This document shows, one piece after another, positions 1-8,966 of a stretch of 64,000 nucleotides of DNA. This DNA comes from Acetobacter sicerae (GTDB lineage Bacteria > Pseudomonadota > Alphaproteobacteria > Acetobacterales > Acetobacteraceae). Each line of letters opens with the position of its first letter. The stretch's first letter is position 1. The position numbers were made by a program, and so were the translations under genes. Where the stretch lies: positions 248,001 through 312,000 of the forward strand of contig NZ_JAAABN010000001.1 in assembly GCF_011516765.1 (NCBI RefSeq), written 5' to 3'. The notes under the pieces are model-generated. The model ran no database searches. It saw nothing but the letters and a program-made list of their open reading frames with translations, and was not told where the DNA came from.

Positions 1-35
1 GCCGGATCTGGATTAAAAAGGCTGTCAGATCCGGC
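1..35. terminator. Perfect 10-bp inverted repeat, probable terminator hairpin
   Basis: Bases 1-10 (GCCGGATCTG) are the exact reverse complement of bases 26-35, with a 15-nt spacer. This would fold into a GC-rich hairpin. No T-run follows on the plus strand, so it may end an upstream transcript in either direction or be a stable 3' end. The upstream gene lies outside the window. Confidence 0.5.
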
Positions 36-172
36 TAACCTCATGATTATTCATCTTTCGGTTCAGGTGACTTGACGGTAAGCAGGTCTGAACGACATGT
101 TCGGAAGTCGTCACTCTGTGGGCACGCGGTGTTCACGCAATCGGGGAGCCGGAACAAAATTCTGGCATATGC

Positions 173-1081
173 ATGAGCAAGACCGCGGCCTTTAAGCCCT
201 CTGTGCTTCTTCTGGCTCTTGCAGCCACATCCTGCGCGTCCCAGCCACGCAATAATCCGGTGCCAGCGCAGACACCTGTTGCACAGTACAGAAACGAAGC
301 CGGTCCTCTGGCGTACAATCCGCACGTGCCCGATTTCGCCTCCCGCAACTTCACGCCCTTCAACCGTCAGGATGTCGTGGCCATTTCCATGCGGGAATGG
401 CGACTGTTCGGGATGCCGGTCGACGACGATGACCCCGAGCTTCGGCCGGAACCCACTGTTGCCAGCGTAAAGCCGGAACGTGCGCCCGGACTGTGGCAGC
501 GTGTCGGCGAATACTGGTGGATCGGACAGGATCCGCAGGAAACCGAGTCCTCGTGGAGCGGGAAGTATGACGCCGATGGCAGGCTGTTCAACTTTGTCCA
601 TGACGGTCACTACGCCTGGTCAGCCGCTTTCATTTCCTATGTCATGCGTGTCGCGGGAGCCAACGACCGGTTTCCCTACTCGCCCAATCACTCGACCTAT
701 ATCAATGCAGCAGCCTCTGGTCAGTCGAGCGGCCTGCGGGCGCATGATCCGGGCAGTTATGTTCCCAAGCTTGGCGATCTCGTCTGCACCGGACGTGGCG
801 GCAGCAAATCCGTTCGCTTTGCAAGCCTTCCCACATCGTATGGTTTCCCCGCGCATTGTGGAATTGTCGTCGCAACCGGGCAGAACGGACAGCCGTTTGG
901 TCATCAGCTGAGCATTATCGGCGGTAATATTGATGACGCCGTCACACTCACGCACGTTCCGACTGACGCAAATGGCGCTATCGCGTCAGCCGACGGTCAC
1001 AGCTACGATTCACGTTATCCGTGGTGCGCCGTTCTGGAAGTGCTTTACGATGCAGAGGAAGAGCCCGACGCCGGTCAGTAA
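173..1081 (+). CDS. DUF2272 domain lipoprotein
   Basis: 302 residues. The N-terminus is a short basic stretch, a hydrophobic segment and LAATSC with Cys21, which reads as a lipoprotein signal, so the protein is probably anchored in the envelope. The body from about residue 110 matches my memory of the DUF2272 family: a W-S-A-A-F-I-S-Y-V-M stretch near residue 150 and a CHAP/NlpC-like layout with a conserved Cys in DLVCTGRG and a His in FPAHCGIV. A cell-wall amidase-like role is possible but unproven. The ATG at 173 has no clear Shine-Dalgarno sequence, but it gives a complete signal peptide. The gene is monocistronic and convergent with the rhodanese gene, and its stop lies inside a strong hairpin. 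Confidence 0.75.
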   Translation: MSKTAAFKPSVLLLALAATSCASQPRNNPVPAQTPVAQYRNEAGPLAYNPHVPDFASRNFTPFNRQDVVAISMREWRLFGMPVDDDDPELRPEPTVASVKPERAPGLWQRVGEYWWIGQDPQETESSWSGKYDADGRLFNFVHDGHYAWSAAFISYVMRVAGANDRFPYSPNHSTYINAAASGQSSGLRAHDPGSYVPKLGDLVCTGRGGSKSVRFASLPTSYGFPAHCGIVVATGQNGQPFGHQLSIIGGNIDDAVTLTHVPTDANGAIASADGHSYDSRYPWCAVLEVLYDAEEEPDAGQ

Positions 1082-1091
1082 AACCGGCGTC
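1067..1091. terminator. Convergent terminator hairpin
   Basis: GACGCCGGT at 1067-1075 pairs perfectly with ACCGGCGTC at 1083-1091 across a 7-nt loop. The stem overlaps the stop codon of the DUF2272 gene and lies 15 nt past the end of the convergent rhodanese gene. It could serve both strands. There is no long T-run. Confidence 0.55.
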
Positions 1092-1106
1092 ACAGGTTAA
1101 AGGGCT

Positions 1107-1514
1107 TCAGTTCTGCCGCCAGGGCAGCCCGGAGGCTTTCCAGCCCGCCACATTGCCTCGGTGCATCTCTGGGTCCGGCGGCCCTTCAAAGCCATCCGCT
1201 ACGTTGAAAACCTGTTCAAAACCTTCTCTGGCGGCGGCCATTGCGGCTGAGCGGCTGCGCGCTCCAGAACGGCAAATGAAATAGAGCTTCTGTGTCTCGC
1301 CCACTCCGGCCCGCCGCAATTCCTCAACGAACTGGCCGTTTACCTGACCGCCCATCACCTGCCAGCTGATGGGATACAGGCTGTGGCCCGTTGCCGAAAC
1401 ATCGGGGATGCCAACAAACTGCCATTCTTCAGGAGTGCGCACGTCAATCAGACAGGCTCCCGGGTCATTCTCCAGCGCCTGCCAGACATCTCTCGGGCTT
1501 ACATCCTTGATCAT
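1107..1514 (-). CDS. Single-domain rhodanese-like protein
   Basis: 135 residues, one rhodanese fold. The catalytic loop CRSGAR begins at Cys81, the expected persulfide-carrying cysteine. DVRTPEEW near residue 24 is the usual first conserved block. The start is the ATG at 1514, with an AGGAG-type ribosome site just upstream (seen on the minus strand as AGGAGTTTC). Upstream in-frame sequence lacks the domain and overlaps the cysK promoter region. It is transcribed divergently from cysK, so a role in sulfur handling is plausible, but the substrate cannot be told from sequence. Confidence 0.85.
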   Translation of the reverse strand: MIKDVSPRDVWQALENDPGACLIDVRTPEEWQFVGIPDVSATGHSLYPISWQVMGGQVNGQFVEELRRAGVGETQKLYFICRSGARSRSAAMAAAREGFEQVFNVADGFEGPPDPEMHRGNVAGWKASGLPWRQN

Positions 1515-1650
1515 CGTTCCTGAAACTCCTCTTTCGCACCCCTGTTTATCAGACAGATCCTTCGGGGTTCGACATTCATCGTCCAAACCTGATTGCATGC
1601 AGTGCCGACACGCGCTAGCCCCAATGCCAAAAGGATGAAAGGCAGATAGC

Positions 1651-2691
1651 ATGACTCCGACTTCAAATTCCCTGCCGTTTCCCGGCTGGACGACAGTGTC
1701 CCATGATATGGCTGGCGCCATTGGTGGGACACCGCTGATCAGACTGACACGCGCTTCTGAAGCGACCGGGTGCGATATTTTCGGCAAGGCCGAGTTCATG
1801 AACCCCGGTGGATCGGTCAAGGATCGTGCTGCTCTGGCGATCATCACTGACGCAGAAAAACGCGGCGCGCTGACTCCGGGCGGGACCATTGTCGAAGGCA
1901 CTGCCGGCAATACAGGCATAGGTCTGACACTTGTCGCCAATGCACGTGGCTACAAGAGCATCATCGTCATGCCGGAAACTCAAAGTCAGGAGAAAATCGA
2001 TTTTCTCCGCATGATCGGTGCTGATCTCCGCCTCGTGCCTGCCAAACCCTATCGGGATGAAGGCAATTACGTTCACGTATCGCGCCGGATTGCCGAAGAG
2101 AATGGTTTCGTCTGGGCCAACCAGTTCGACAACCTCGCCAACCGGGAAGGTCACCGCCATTCCACAGCACCCGAAATCTGGGAACAGCTTGACGGTCGTG
2201 TCGATGCCTTCACCTGCGCCTGCGGGACGGGCGGAACCCTTGCCGGCACGGCGTTCGGTCTTGATGACTGTGCGCAGAAGGCAGGCGTCAAACGTCCACA
2301 GATCATTCTCGCAGACCCGGAAGGCTCCGGCCTGTATGGTTGGGTCAAGTCCAACGACCTTTCGGTCAGCGGTTCCTCCATCACTGAAGGCATCGGGCAG
2401 TCACGCGTCACCGCCAATCTGGAAGGCGCGCCGATTGATGACGCGGAGCGCATTCCGGATCCGGAAGCGCTGGAGCAGATCTACAGCCTGCTCATCCATG
2501 AAGGACTTTCGGTCGGCGGCTCATCCGGCATCAATGTCGCTGCGGCCATCCGTGTCGCACGCCGTCTCGGCCCGGGGCATCGTATCGTGACCATCCTCTG
2601 CGATGGTGGCGCACGCTATCAGTCCAAGCTGTTCAATCCGGAATTCCTGCGGGCCAAAAACCTGCCGGTACCGTTCTGGCTCGATAAATAA
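1651..2691 (+). CDS. cysK: Cysteine synthase (O-acetylserine sulfhydrylase family)
   Basis: 346 residues, fold-type II PLP enzyme that makes cysteine from O-acetylserine and sulfide in the cytoplasm. NPGGSVKDRAA places the PLP lysine at Lys57. EGTAGNTGIGL near residue 78 is the substrate loop (TAGNTG rather than the commoner TSGNTG), and ACGTGGTLAGTA is the phosphate-binding loop. It is longer than the roughly 310-residue E. coli CysK, with about 15 extra residues at the N-terminus and a longer C-terminus. A cystathionine beta-synthase-like or O-phosphoserine-using relative cannot be ruled out. The start has AAGG about 8 nt upstream. A perfect hairpin follows the gene. Confidence 0.85.
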   Translation: MTPTSNSLPFPGWTTVSHDMAGAIGGTPLIRLTRASEATGCDIFGKAEFMNPGGSVKDRAALAIITDAEKRGALTPGGTIVEGTAGNTGIGLTLVANARGYKSIIVMPETQSQEKIDFLRMIGADLRLVPAKPYRDEGNYVHVSRRIAEENGFVWANQFDNLANREGHRHSTAPEIWEQLDGRVDAFTCACGTGGTLAGTAFGLDDCAQKAGVKRPQIILADPEGSGLYGWVKSNDLSVSGSSITEGIGQSRVTANLEGAPIDDAERIPDPEALEQIYSLLIHEGLSVGGSSGINVAAAIRVARRLGPGHRIVTILCDGGARYQSKLFNPEFLRAKNLPVPFWLDK

Positions 2692-2700
2692 AAATCCCTC

Positions 2701-2735
2701 CTCTCCACGGGATTTTCCATGAATTCCGTGGAGAG
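2701..2735. terminator. Bidirectional terminator between cysK and the DUF2167 gene
   Basis: CTCTCCACGG at 2701-2710 pairs exactly with CCGTGGAGAG at 2726-2735 across 15 nt. It sits in the 52-bp gap between two convergent genes, the expected place for a shared terminator. Confidence 0.6.
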
Positions 2736-2743
2736 TGATTGAT

Positions 2744-3598
2744 TCAGGAAGATTTTTTACTTCGCCTGCGTTTTAACCAATAGAGCGCGGCCGCAGTCAG
2801 CAGACTGCATCCCGTCTTCTGCCATGATGGAAAAGCAATCTCATGGGCATAGGACGCACGGCGATCATGCGCCGGATCAAAATCACTATAGCTATGCCCG
2901 GTCAGATAACTGAAACGCTGATTGATCGGGTTTATAATGGGATAAATGGCGTCGAGAGGACGCGCTATCGCGACAAAATTAAACGATAGAACTCCACGGC
3001 GTCCGATAAAATAGTGACTGAATAAAACTCCTTCCCTATCCACCCCTTCGATTGTCCAGTCTGTTGCATACTCCAGAGAATGAGTGACGGTATCGTAACG
3101 GGGAGAAAGCAGCAGATTTTTCAGGTGAAAAGCTGGAAGACCTGTCTTTTGCCGAATTTTATTCTGTGCAGCTGCTATTTCTTCAATCGAACGAGTAGCG
3201 TGTCGGATCGAGAGGTTTTTCAATCTGTTTTCGTCGACAAATCCAATCTCCTCCCAATTAATGACCACCATCCAGTCAGGGTCCGTATAAAAATTTTGAG
3301 GAACAATCATTCCCATGACGGAAGAAACAGGAGAGCTACCCAAAGATTCCAGAAACGCTCTGGTCTGTTCAGCCGGAACAAATCGTGTGCCTTCCGGCAC
3401 TTCGAGCAAACCCTGCCCTGCTATCGGAACAAGTGACGAACTGGGCTGGGTGCTCGCTTCGGCTTCTTTCAGGGCTGTCGCAAGCCGTTTCAGCCGATCC
3501 ACACTGCTCTCTACCTCACGGGAGCAGGCCGCTCCAGATAAGAGCGGCATCAGCAGGACCAGCGCTATCCAGCGACAGGCTGAAAAACGGAACAGCAA
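2744..3598 (-). CDS. DUF2167 membrane-anchored protein
   Basis: 284 residues. Residues about 8-25 are a signal peptide. The C-terminus has a hydrophobic segment followed by LKRRRSKKSS, which would anchor the protein in the inner membrane with the body outside the cytoplasm. Blocks such as VPEGTRFVPAEQTRAFLES, VMGMIVPQ and DPDWMVVINWEEIGFV resemble the DUF2167 family (E. coli YjnA-like); function is unknown. The frame opens with TTG at 3598 preceded by GAGGG. No in-frame ATG exists upstream and the next Met lies inside the signal segment, so TTG is the best start. It is 110 bp downstream of serC on the same strand. Confidence 0.7.
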   Translation of the reverse strand: MLFRFSACRWIALVLLMPLLSGAACSREVESSVDRLKRLATALKEAEASTQPSSSLVPIAGQGLLEVPEGTRFVPAEQTRAFLESLGSSPVSSVMGMIVPQNFYTDPDWMVVINWEEIGFVDENRLKNLSIRHATRSIEEIAAAQNKIRQKTGLPAFHLKNLLLSPRYDTVTHSLEYATDWTIEGVDREGVLFSHYFIGRRGVLSFNFVAIARPLDAIYPIINPINQRFSYLTGHSYSDFDPAHDRRASYAHEIAFPSWQKTGCSLLTAAALYWLKRRRSKKSS

Positions 3599-3656
3599 AC
3601 GACACCACCCTCGCAGACCATGAGAAGTGGCATCTTTTCTTCATAAGAATAAAGAA

Positions 3657-3684
3657 AGGATATACATCACAAGATATATATCCT
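3657..3684 (-). terminator. AT-rich hairpin between serC and the DUF2167 gene
   Basis: AGGATATA at 3657-3664 pairs with TATATCCT at 3677-3684 across 12 nt. On the minus strand the stem is followed by a T-rich stretch (TTCTTTATTC). It could end serC transcription. The stem is weak, so this is tentative. Confidence 0.35.
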
Positions 3685-3707
3685 CTCGTTATGAAGTAAC
3701 TGAGCAG

Positions 3708-4898
3708 TCAGGCTGAAAATTCAGCGCGTACTTCCGCTTCAGCCCAGTCCAGCCACGGAAGAAGCGCCTCAATGTCTGAGGTCTCAACCGTTGCGCCACC
3801 CCAGATGCGCAGGCCCGGCGGCGCGTCACGATAGCTGGCGATGTCGTAGGCGACGCCTTCTCTGGCAAGCAGGCCAGCGATCTTTTTCGCAGCTTTCGTC
3901 TGGATTTCTGCGTCAAGCGCCATGAACCACGGGGCAACAATTCGCAGACAGATCGCTGTGTTCGAGCGGATACCCGGCTCAACAGCAAGGAACTGCGCCC
4001 AGCTGGACGTCTTTTCCCATTTCTCAATAGCGGCAAGGTTGGCGCGGCTCCGGGCGATCAGCCCCTTCAGTCCACCAGCCCCTTCGGCCCATTTCAGGCC
4101 ATCCAGAGCATCTTCAACACACAGCATGGATGGCGTGTTGATCGTGTCGCCACGGAAGATGCCTTCGATCAGCTTGCCTTTGGAAGTCAGACGAAAAACC
4201 TTGGGCAATGGACGCGGAGCCGGGCCAGATTCAAGCCGGGCGACAGCGCGTGGCGAGAGCGCCAGCATGCCGTGAGCAGCCTCACCCCCCAGCACTTTCT
4301 GCCATGACCAGGTCACGACATCGAGCTTCTCCCAGGGCAGTTCCATGGCGAAGGCAGCCGAGGTCGCGTCGCAGATCACCAGCCCGTCATGGTCGGCTGG
4401 AATGGCCTCTGCATCAGGGAACTTCACGCCTGATGTGGTGCCGTTCCATGCCAGCACGACATCACGGGACCAGTCTACTGCCTTCAGGTCAGGCAGTTCG
4501 CCATACTCGGCCTTCAACACGCGCGCATCGAGTTCCAGCTGCGCTGTGATGTCATTGGCCCATGTGGCGGAGAAACTCTCGAAAGCAAGGACGTCCACAG
4601 GCCGTGTGCCGAGCAGCGACCACAGCGCCATTTCGACGGCACCCGTATCGGAACCCGGCACGATTCCGAGACGCCAGCCTTCCGGCATGCCCAGAATGGC
4701 CGCCGAGCGATCAATGACTTCGCCAAGCCGTGCCCGACCTTCCGGAGCACGATGAGAGCGCCCCAGAAGAGCGCCAGAAAGCCCCTCCAGTGACCAGCCC
4801 GGCCGTTTGGCGCATGGACCTGAAGAAAATGCCGGGTTGGCGGGGCGTGTCTGAGGCTTGCCCTGCAGGGTGGACGCGGGCGCTGCTGTAACAGTCAT
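3708..4898 (-). CDS. serC: Phosphoserine aminotransferase
   Basis: 396 residues, fold-type I PLP enzyme converting 3-phosphohydroxypyruvate and glutamate to phosphoserine in serine synthesis; it may also serve pyridoxal phosphate synthesis. [12 protein letters not shown] at the N-terminus and [17 protein letters not shown] in the middle are typical of the alphaproteobacterial SerC subgroup. Lys201 in [14 protein letters not shown] is the PLP lysine. No serA neighbour is present, unlike many alphaproteobacteria. The ATG at 4898 lies 17 bp downstream of tRNA-Leu on the same strand, so read-through from the tRNA promoter is possible. Confidence 0.93.
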   Translation of the reverse strand: MTVTAAPASTLQGKPQTRPANPAFSSGPCAKRPGWSLEGLSGALLGRSHRAPEGRARLGEVIDRSAAILGMPEGWRLGIVPGSDTGAVEMALWSLLGTRPVDVLAFESFSATWANDITAQLELDARVLKAEYGELPDLKAVDWSRDVVLAWNGTTSGVKFPDAEAIPADHDGLVICDATSAAFAMELPWEKLDVVTWSWQKVLGGEAAHGMLALSPRAVARLESGPAPRPLPKVFRLTSKGKLIEGIFRGDTINTPSMLCVEDALDGLKWAEGAGGLKGLIARSRANLAAIEKWEKTSSWAQFLAVEPGIRSNTAICLRIVAPWFMALDAEIQTKAAKKIAGLLAREGVAYDIASYRDAPPGLRIWGGATVETSDIEALLPWLDWAEAEVRAEFSA

Positions 4899-4915
4899 GA
4901 ATCATCCGGAATGTC

Positions 4916-5000
4916 TGGTGCGAGAGGGGGGACTCGAACCCCCATGCCTAAAAGGCGGTCGATTTTGAGTCGACTGCGTCTACCATTCCGCCACTCTCGC
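4916..5000 (-). tRNA. tRNA-Leu(CAA)
   Basis: 85 nt including an encoded CCA. The acceptor stem GCGAGAG pairs with CTCTCGC. The anticodon stem GTCGA/TCGAC encloses loop CTCAAAA, giving anticodon CAA. A long variable arm and the TTCGAGT T-loop fit a class II leucine tRNA. It lies between grxB and serC on the same strand. Confidence 0.95.
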
Positions 5001-5052
5001 GACTGCCTGCTCTGTATCAGCATCCTCTCATTCAGAAAAGATGCCAATCTGC

Positions 5053-5700
5053 TCAGGCTGCGTAATCGTCCATCAGCGGCACACCGCTAAGGCGCGCCAT
5101 TGTCTGACGGTAGTGCTCGACTTCCGGCGGATAGATCACGCCCTTGATCACGGACAGGCTGTGCAGCGCCGCGAAGAGATGGATGTCATCCATGGAGAGG
5201 ACGCCGTTCACAGCGGCTTCGGAGCGAATTAACGGGGCAAGAACATGCAACTGGGAATTGAGCGCCGCGAGGAAATCGGTTCCATCTTCCAGCAGGAGAC
5301 AAAACTGTCCGGCTGAAGGCTCTTTCTTCCGCACGAAGTAGGCGCGGGCTGCTGTGGTGGCAAATTCCGGCAATGGCGCACAGGCCACACGCGGCAGCAT
5401 CAGCTTGTACAGCGGCTTTGAGATGCTTGAAATCCACTCCGCGATGGCCGGGTTTGGTTCGCCCACCAGAACCTTTTCACCAATCCCGTCAATATGGGCG
5501 ATGATATCCAGACTTTCGCCCATGAACCGTCCATCCTCATCAAGGATGGGCAGCATCTTCTGGCCGATCATATCGATCGGACCGGCTTCGTCATCATTCA
5601 GCAGATATTTGATTTCGACCGGGATATTCTTGAAACCGAAGATCATGCGCGCTTTCACGCAGAACGGGCAGTGCTCGTAAACATAAAGAGTGCGGGTCAC
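5053..5700 (-). CDS. grxB: Glutaredoxin 2
   Basis: 215 residues, the same length as E. coli Grx2. It has an N-terminal thioredoxin fold with CPFC at residues 11-14 (E. coli has CPYC) and the cis-Pro block MLPILDEDG, followed by the all-helical GST-like C-terminal domain. It reduces protein disulfides and glutathione mixed disulfides using glutathione. The start is GTG at 5700. It is supported by a strong ribosome site, GAGGAG about 7 nt upstream, which overlaps the stop codon of argC 11 bp away, so the two genes are probably coupled. Confidence 0.92.
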   Translation of the reverse strand: MTRTLYVYEHCPFCVKARMIFGFKNIPVEIKYLLNDDEAGPIDMIGQKMLPILDEDGRFMGESLDIIAHIDGIGEKVLVGEPNPAIAEWISSISKPLYKLMLPRVACAPLPEFATTAARAYFVRKKEPSAGQFCLLLEDGTDFLAALNSQLHVLAPLIRSEAAVNGVLSMDDIHLFAALHSLSVIKGVIYPPEVEHYRQTMARLSGVPLMDDYAA

Positions 5701-5711
5701 AATCAGTCTCC

Positions 5712-6641
5712 TCAGTTCGGGGAAATGCCAAGCATGAGGGCGATATTCTGGATCGCAGCCCCCGAGGCGCCTTTTCCCAGATTATCCAGTCGCGCCGTCA
5801 ACACGGCGTGCCGCCCCTCGGCATCGGCATGAACCCGCAGTTCCATTCCATCGCTTCCCGCCAGAGTGTCCGCAACCAGAGTGTTTTCCGGCCCGGCGAC
5901 AGTGACGAAGGAAGACGCAGCATAATGCTCTTCCAGAGTACGACGCAGATCCGTGACCGTGGTTCCCTTGACCAGCAGATCCATATGCACCGGGATCGAC
6001 ACAATCATCCCCCGTGGGAAATGTCCGACCGAAGGCACAAAAATCGGGCAGTGTTCCAGAAGAGCATGCTGACGCATTTCAGGCAGATGCTTGTGGGCGA
6101 GATTCAACCCATAGAGCAGGAAGGCCGGTCCCCCTGCCCGCTCCTGTTCCTCGATCATGCTTCTGCCGCCACCTGTGTAACCGCTCACGGCGTTGATGGT
6201 GACAGGAAAGTCCGGCAGCATCACGCCTGCGTCGATCAGCGGGCGTAGCAGGGCGATCGCGCCCGTGGGATAGCAGCCGGGATTGGCGACGCGGTCTGCG
6301 CGCATGATCGCTTCGGGCTGATCCGGCGTCAGCTCAGGAAAGCCATACACCCAGCCCGGCGCGGTCCTGAACGCGGTGCTGGCATCCAGTATCTTCGGTG
6401 TCCGTTTTCCCTGAGCGCTGAACTGTCCGATCATCTCCACTGCTTCCCGTGACGCATCATCTGGGAGGCAGAGAACGACCAGATCAGCGGCCTGCATGGC
6501 TTCGGCCCGCGCATGCGGATCCTTGCGGCGAGCAGGATCAACAGAATGAATTTTTACAGGCAGGGAAAGAAGGCGTTCACGGATTTCGAGCCCGGTCGTG
6601 CCTGCCTCGCCATCGATAAAAACAACCGGTTCGGACACCAT
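5712..6641 (-). CDS. argC: N-acetyl-gamma-glutamyl-phosphate reductase
   Basis: 309 residues, the shorter (type 2) form of ArgC. It reduces N-acetylglutamyl phosphate with NADPH in arginine synthesis. FIDGEAGTTGLEIRERL at the N-terminus is the nucleotide-binding loop. Cys123 in NPGCYPTGAIALLRP is the catalytic thioester cysteine, and FPRGMIVSIPVH near the middle is also conserved. It is first in an argC-grxB pair and is divergent from the lipid transporter operon. No other arginine genes are nearby. Confidence 0.93.
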   Translation of the reverse strand: MVSEPVVFIDGEAGTTGLEIRERLLSLPVKIHSVDPARRKDPHARAEAMQAADLVVLCLPDDASREAVEMIGQFSAQGKRTPKILDASTAFRTAPGWVYGFPELTPDQPEAIMRADRVANPGCYPTGAIALLRPLIDAGVMLPDFPVTINAVSGYTGGGRSMIEEQERAGGPAFLLYGLNLAHKHLPEMRQHALLEHCPIFVPSVGHFPRGMIVSIPVHMDLLVKGTTVTDLRRTLEEHYAASSFVTVAGPENTLVADTLAGSDGMELRVHADAEGRHAVLTARLDNLGKGASGAAIQNIALMLGISPN

Positions 6642-6942
6642 GCTCTGCTTCCCTCATCATATTCCGCGTCTGATATAACTGCTCAGAGGGTGATAACGCC
6701 AGCGTGGCGATTGCTGTGAGTCTCTCCTCCAAAGGAATGGTGTCTGGGCTGGAAGGGAAGCTCTTCCTTTTCTGGCGCGGCTTCCTTCACAAAGGCTTCA
6801 TAGGAAACAATCATCTGGAATTATGGTGCGGAGAGGCTTACACCCCTCACCCGATTAGAGCGCCGTTCATTGTTTGTCACGGATGCCTGAAACGAAGCCC
6901 TCTGGCCAAAAAGCGTGGCCTGCCTTATCATCGCAAGGATCT
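6642..6942. other. Divergent intergenic region argC / mlaE
   Basis: 301 bp that must hold promoters for both directions. I see no convincing -35/-10 pair, riboswitch or strong hairpin. The mlaE frame can be extended back to ATG at 6883 or TTG at 6874, so the true 5' leader may be shorter than drawn. Confidence 0.4.
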
Positions 6943-8115
6943 ATGGACAGTCACGCACCAGAGAGTTCTTCCGCTACGCAGAAAATCACACCTGCACAGC
7001 CTGAATGGACCATTTCAACCAGTGGACACACGCCTGAACTCCATATTTCAGGCAACTGGACGATCGACGAGCATGTGCCGCTGGCATTTTCGAGTGACGC
7101 CCTGTCAGCCCACGATCAATCAGGCTCTCTGGCCGTCGACGCCAGCAAGCTTGGTCAGTGGGATTCTTCTCTCGTTTCGTTTCTCTGGAGCGCAAAACAG
7201 GTTGCCGCCAAGGAAGGGCTGAAGCTCGATATCAGCGACCTCCCCGAGGGAGTGCAAAGCCTTTCCTCGCTTTTGCCAGAAAACCCCCAGCCACCGGCTG
7301 CTCCTGCTGATAAAATCCATAACCCGTTCAGACTGAGCGGCGCATTTACCCTATCCACTCTTGATGAGGTTGGCGCCCTCACAATGCTCGGGCTGGATAC
7401 CGCGCAGGTTTCGACAAAAGCCCTGAGTGGACGCGGTGGCATGCGGCTGCGCGATCTGCTGGCGAACATTTTCGATGCGGGTCCGGCTGCACTCCTTATT
7501 GTGAGTGTCGTCAACTTTCTGATCGGTGCGATCCTTGCGTTTGTCGGCGCCGTGCAGCTTCAGAAATTTTCCGCCGATATTTATGTGGCCAACCTTGTAG
7601 GCATTGCCTGCGTTCGTGAACTGTCGGCCGTCATGACGGCAATCATCATGGCGGGTCGTACGGGTGGCGCGTATGCGGCCCGCATCGCTACCATGCAGGG
7701 CAATGAAGAGATCGACGCCCTTCAGGTTTTTGGTATCCCCATCTCCAGCTATATTCTGGTTCCGGCTGTCGTTTCCCTCATGGTGATGATGCCGCTGCTC
7801 TATCTTTATGGCTGCGTGATGAGCATTTTTGGTGGTTACGTGGTTTCGGTCGGCATGCTGCCTGACATTACCGGCGCTGGGTACATGCATCAGACCTTCA
7901 GCGCCGTCTCCATGAGCCAGTTCGAGTTTGGTTTTGTAAAATCCATTGTCTTCGCAATCATGATCGGTCTTGTTTCCTGCCGGATCGGCCTGAAAGCCGG
8001 TCGCAGCGCTGCTGATGTCGGCACGGCGGCCACGTCTGCCGTGGTCGTCGGCATTGTGGGCGTCATCACACTGGATGCAATTTTTGCCGTCATAGCCAAT
8101 GCTCTCGGAATCTGA
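6943..8115 (+). CDS. mlaE: MlaE-family ABC permease with N-terminal STAS-like domain
   Basis: 390 residues from the ATG at 6943, which has AAGGA very close upstream; ATG 6883 is an alternative that adds 20 residues. Residues about 20-115 form a STAS-like domain (ELHISGNWTI, then LAVDASKLGQWDSSLVSFLW). In enterobacteria this role belongs to the separate protein MlaB. The rest is a membrane permease with five or so hydrophobic segments and the family block ELSAVMTAIIMAGRTGGAYAA, then MQGNEEIDALQVFGI. With the next three genes it should form an inner-membrane phospholipid transporter that maintains outer-membrane lipid balance. It is 2 bp from mlaF. Confidence 0.85.
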   Translation: MDSHAPESSSATQKITPAQPEWTISTSGHTPELHISGNWTIDEHVPLAFSSDALSAHDQSGSLAVDASKLGQWDSSLVSFLWSAKQVAAKEGLKLDISDLPEGVQSLSSLLPENPQPPAAPADKIHNPFRLSGAFTLSTLDEVGALTMLGLDTAQVSTKALSGRGGMRLRDLLANIFDAGPAALLIVSVVNFLIGAILAFVGAVQLQKFSADIYVANLVGIACVRELSAVMTAIIMAGRTGGAYAARIATMQGNEEIDALQVFGIPISSYILVPAVVSLMVMMPLLYLYGCVMSIFGGYVVSVGMLPDITGAGYMHQTFSAVSMSQFEFGFVKSIVFAIMIGLVSCRIGLKAGRSAADVGTAATSAVVVGIVGVITLDAIFAVIANALGI

Positions 8116-8117
8116 AG

Positions 8118-8966
8118 ATGCAGAGCAACACCGACCTTCCCCAGCACGCCACAACGTCCCATCAGGACGATGTCCTGTTATCGCTGCGTGACATCACCAT
8201 TGGCTATGGCGCCAAGGTCATCCAGAAAAACATCACGCTGGATGTGAAACGCGGCTCCATCTTTGCTGTCATGGGCGGTTCGGGGTGCGGCAAAAGTACC
8301 ATTCTCCGTAGCATGATTGGTCTTCTGCGTCCTCAGGCAGGCCGTTATACGGTCGATGGCGATGATTACTGGGCTGGCCCTGATTCCCACAGAACGGCCC
8401 TGAACCGCCGTTTCGGCGTGCTGTTTCAGAGTGGTGCGCTGTGGTCCTCCATGACTGTCGGTGAAAACGTCGCTCTGCCGCTTGAGATGTTTACCCGGCT
8501 CGACAAGGCCATGATCCGCAACCTTGTCGAACTCAAGCTGGGTTTCGTCGGGCTTTCTCACGCCATTGACCTCTATCCATCCGAAATCTCGGGCGGAATG
8601 AAAAAGCGGGCGGGGCTGGCCCGGGCGATCGCTCTTGATCCAGATATCCTGTTTTTCGATGAGCCCTCAGCCGGCCTTGACCCGATTACGTCGGCGCGGC
8701 TGGATGACCTCATTCTCAGCCTGCGTGAAGGTCTGGGCGCGACGATCGTTATTGTCAGCCATGAGTTGCCCAGTCTGTTCGCTATTGCCGATGACGGCAT
8801 TTTTCTCGATGCCCAGAGCAAGACACCGATTGCCCATGGTTCTCCCCGTGATCTGAGAGATCATTGTACCGACCCGCAGGTGCATGCCTTCATGCACCGC
8901 GATGCCCGCGTCGATCCAGCGCCCGCTGAACCAGTCAGGAAAGGCTCACCTCACAATGGCCAATGA
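8118..8966 (+). CDS. mlaF: Lipid-transport ABC ATPase (MlaF family)
   Basis: 282 residues. Walker A GGSGCGKST is at 53-61, signature SGGMKKR at 158-164 and Walker B ILFFDEP at 177-183, followed by the SAGLDP D-loop region. SGGMKKRAGLARA is characteristic of the MlaF/Mkl branch. It energises lipid movement by the MlaE permease. The stop overlaps the mlaD start by 11 bp, so translation is coupled. Confidence 0.92.
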   Translation: MQSNTDLPQHATTSHQDDVLLSLRDITIGYGAKVIQKNITLDVKRGSIFAVMGGSGCGKSTILRSMIGLLRPQAGRYTVDGDDYWAGPDSHRTALNRRFGVLFQSGALWSSMTVGENVALPLEMFTRLDKAMIRNLVELKLGFVGLSHAIDLYPSEISGGMKKRAGLARAIALDPDILFFDEPSAGLDPITSARLDDLILSLREGLGATIVIVSHELPSLFAIADDGIFLDAQSKTPIAHGSPRDLRDHCTDPQVHAFMHRDARVDPAPAEPVRKGSPHNGQ

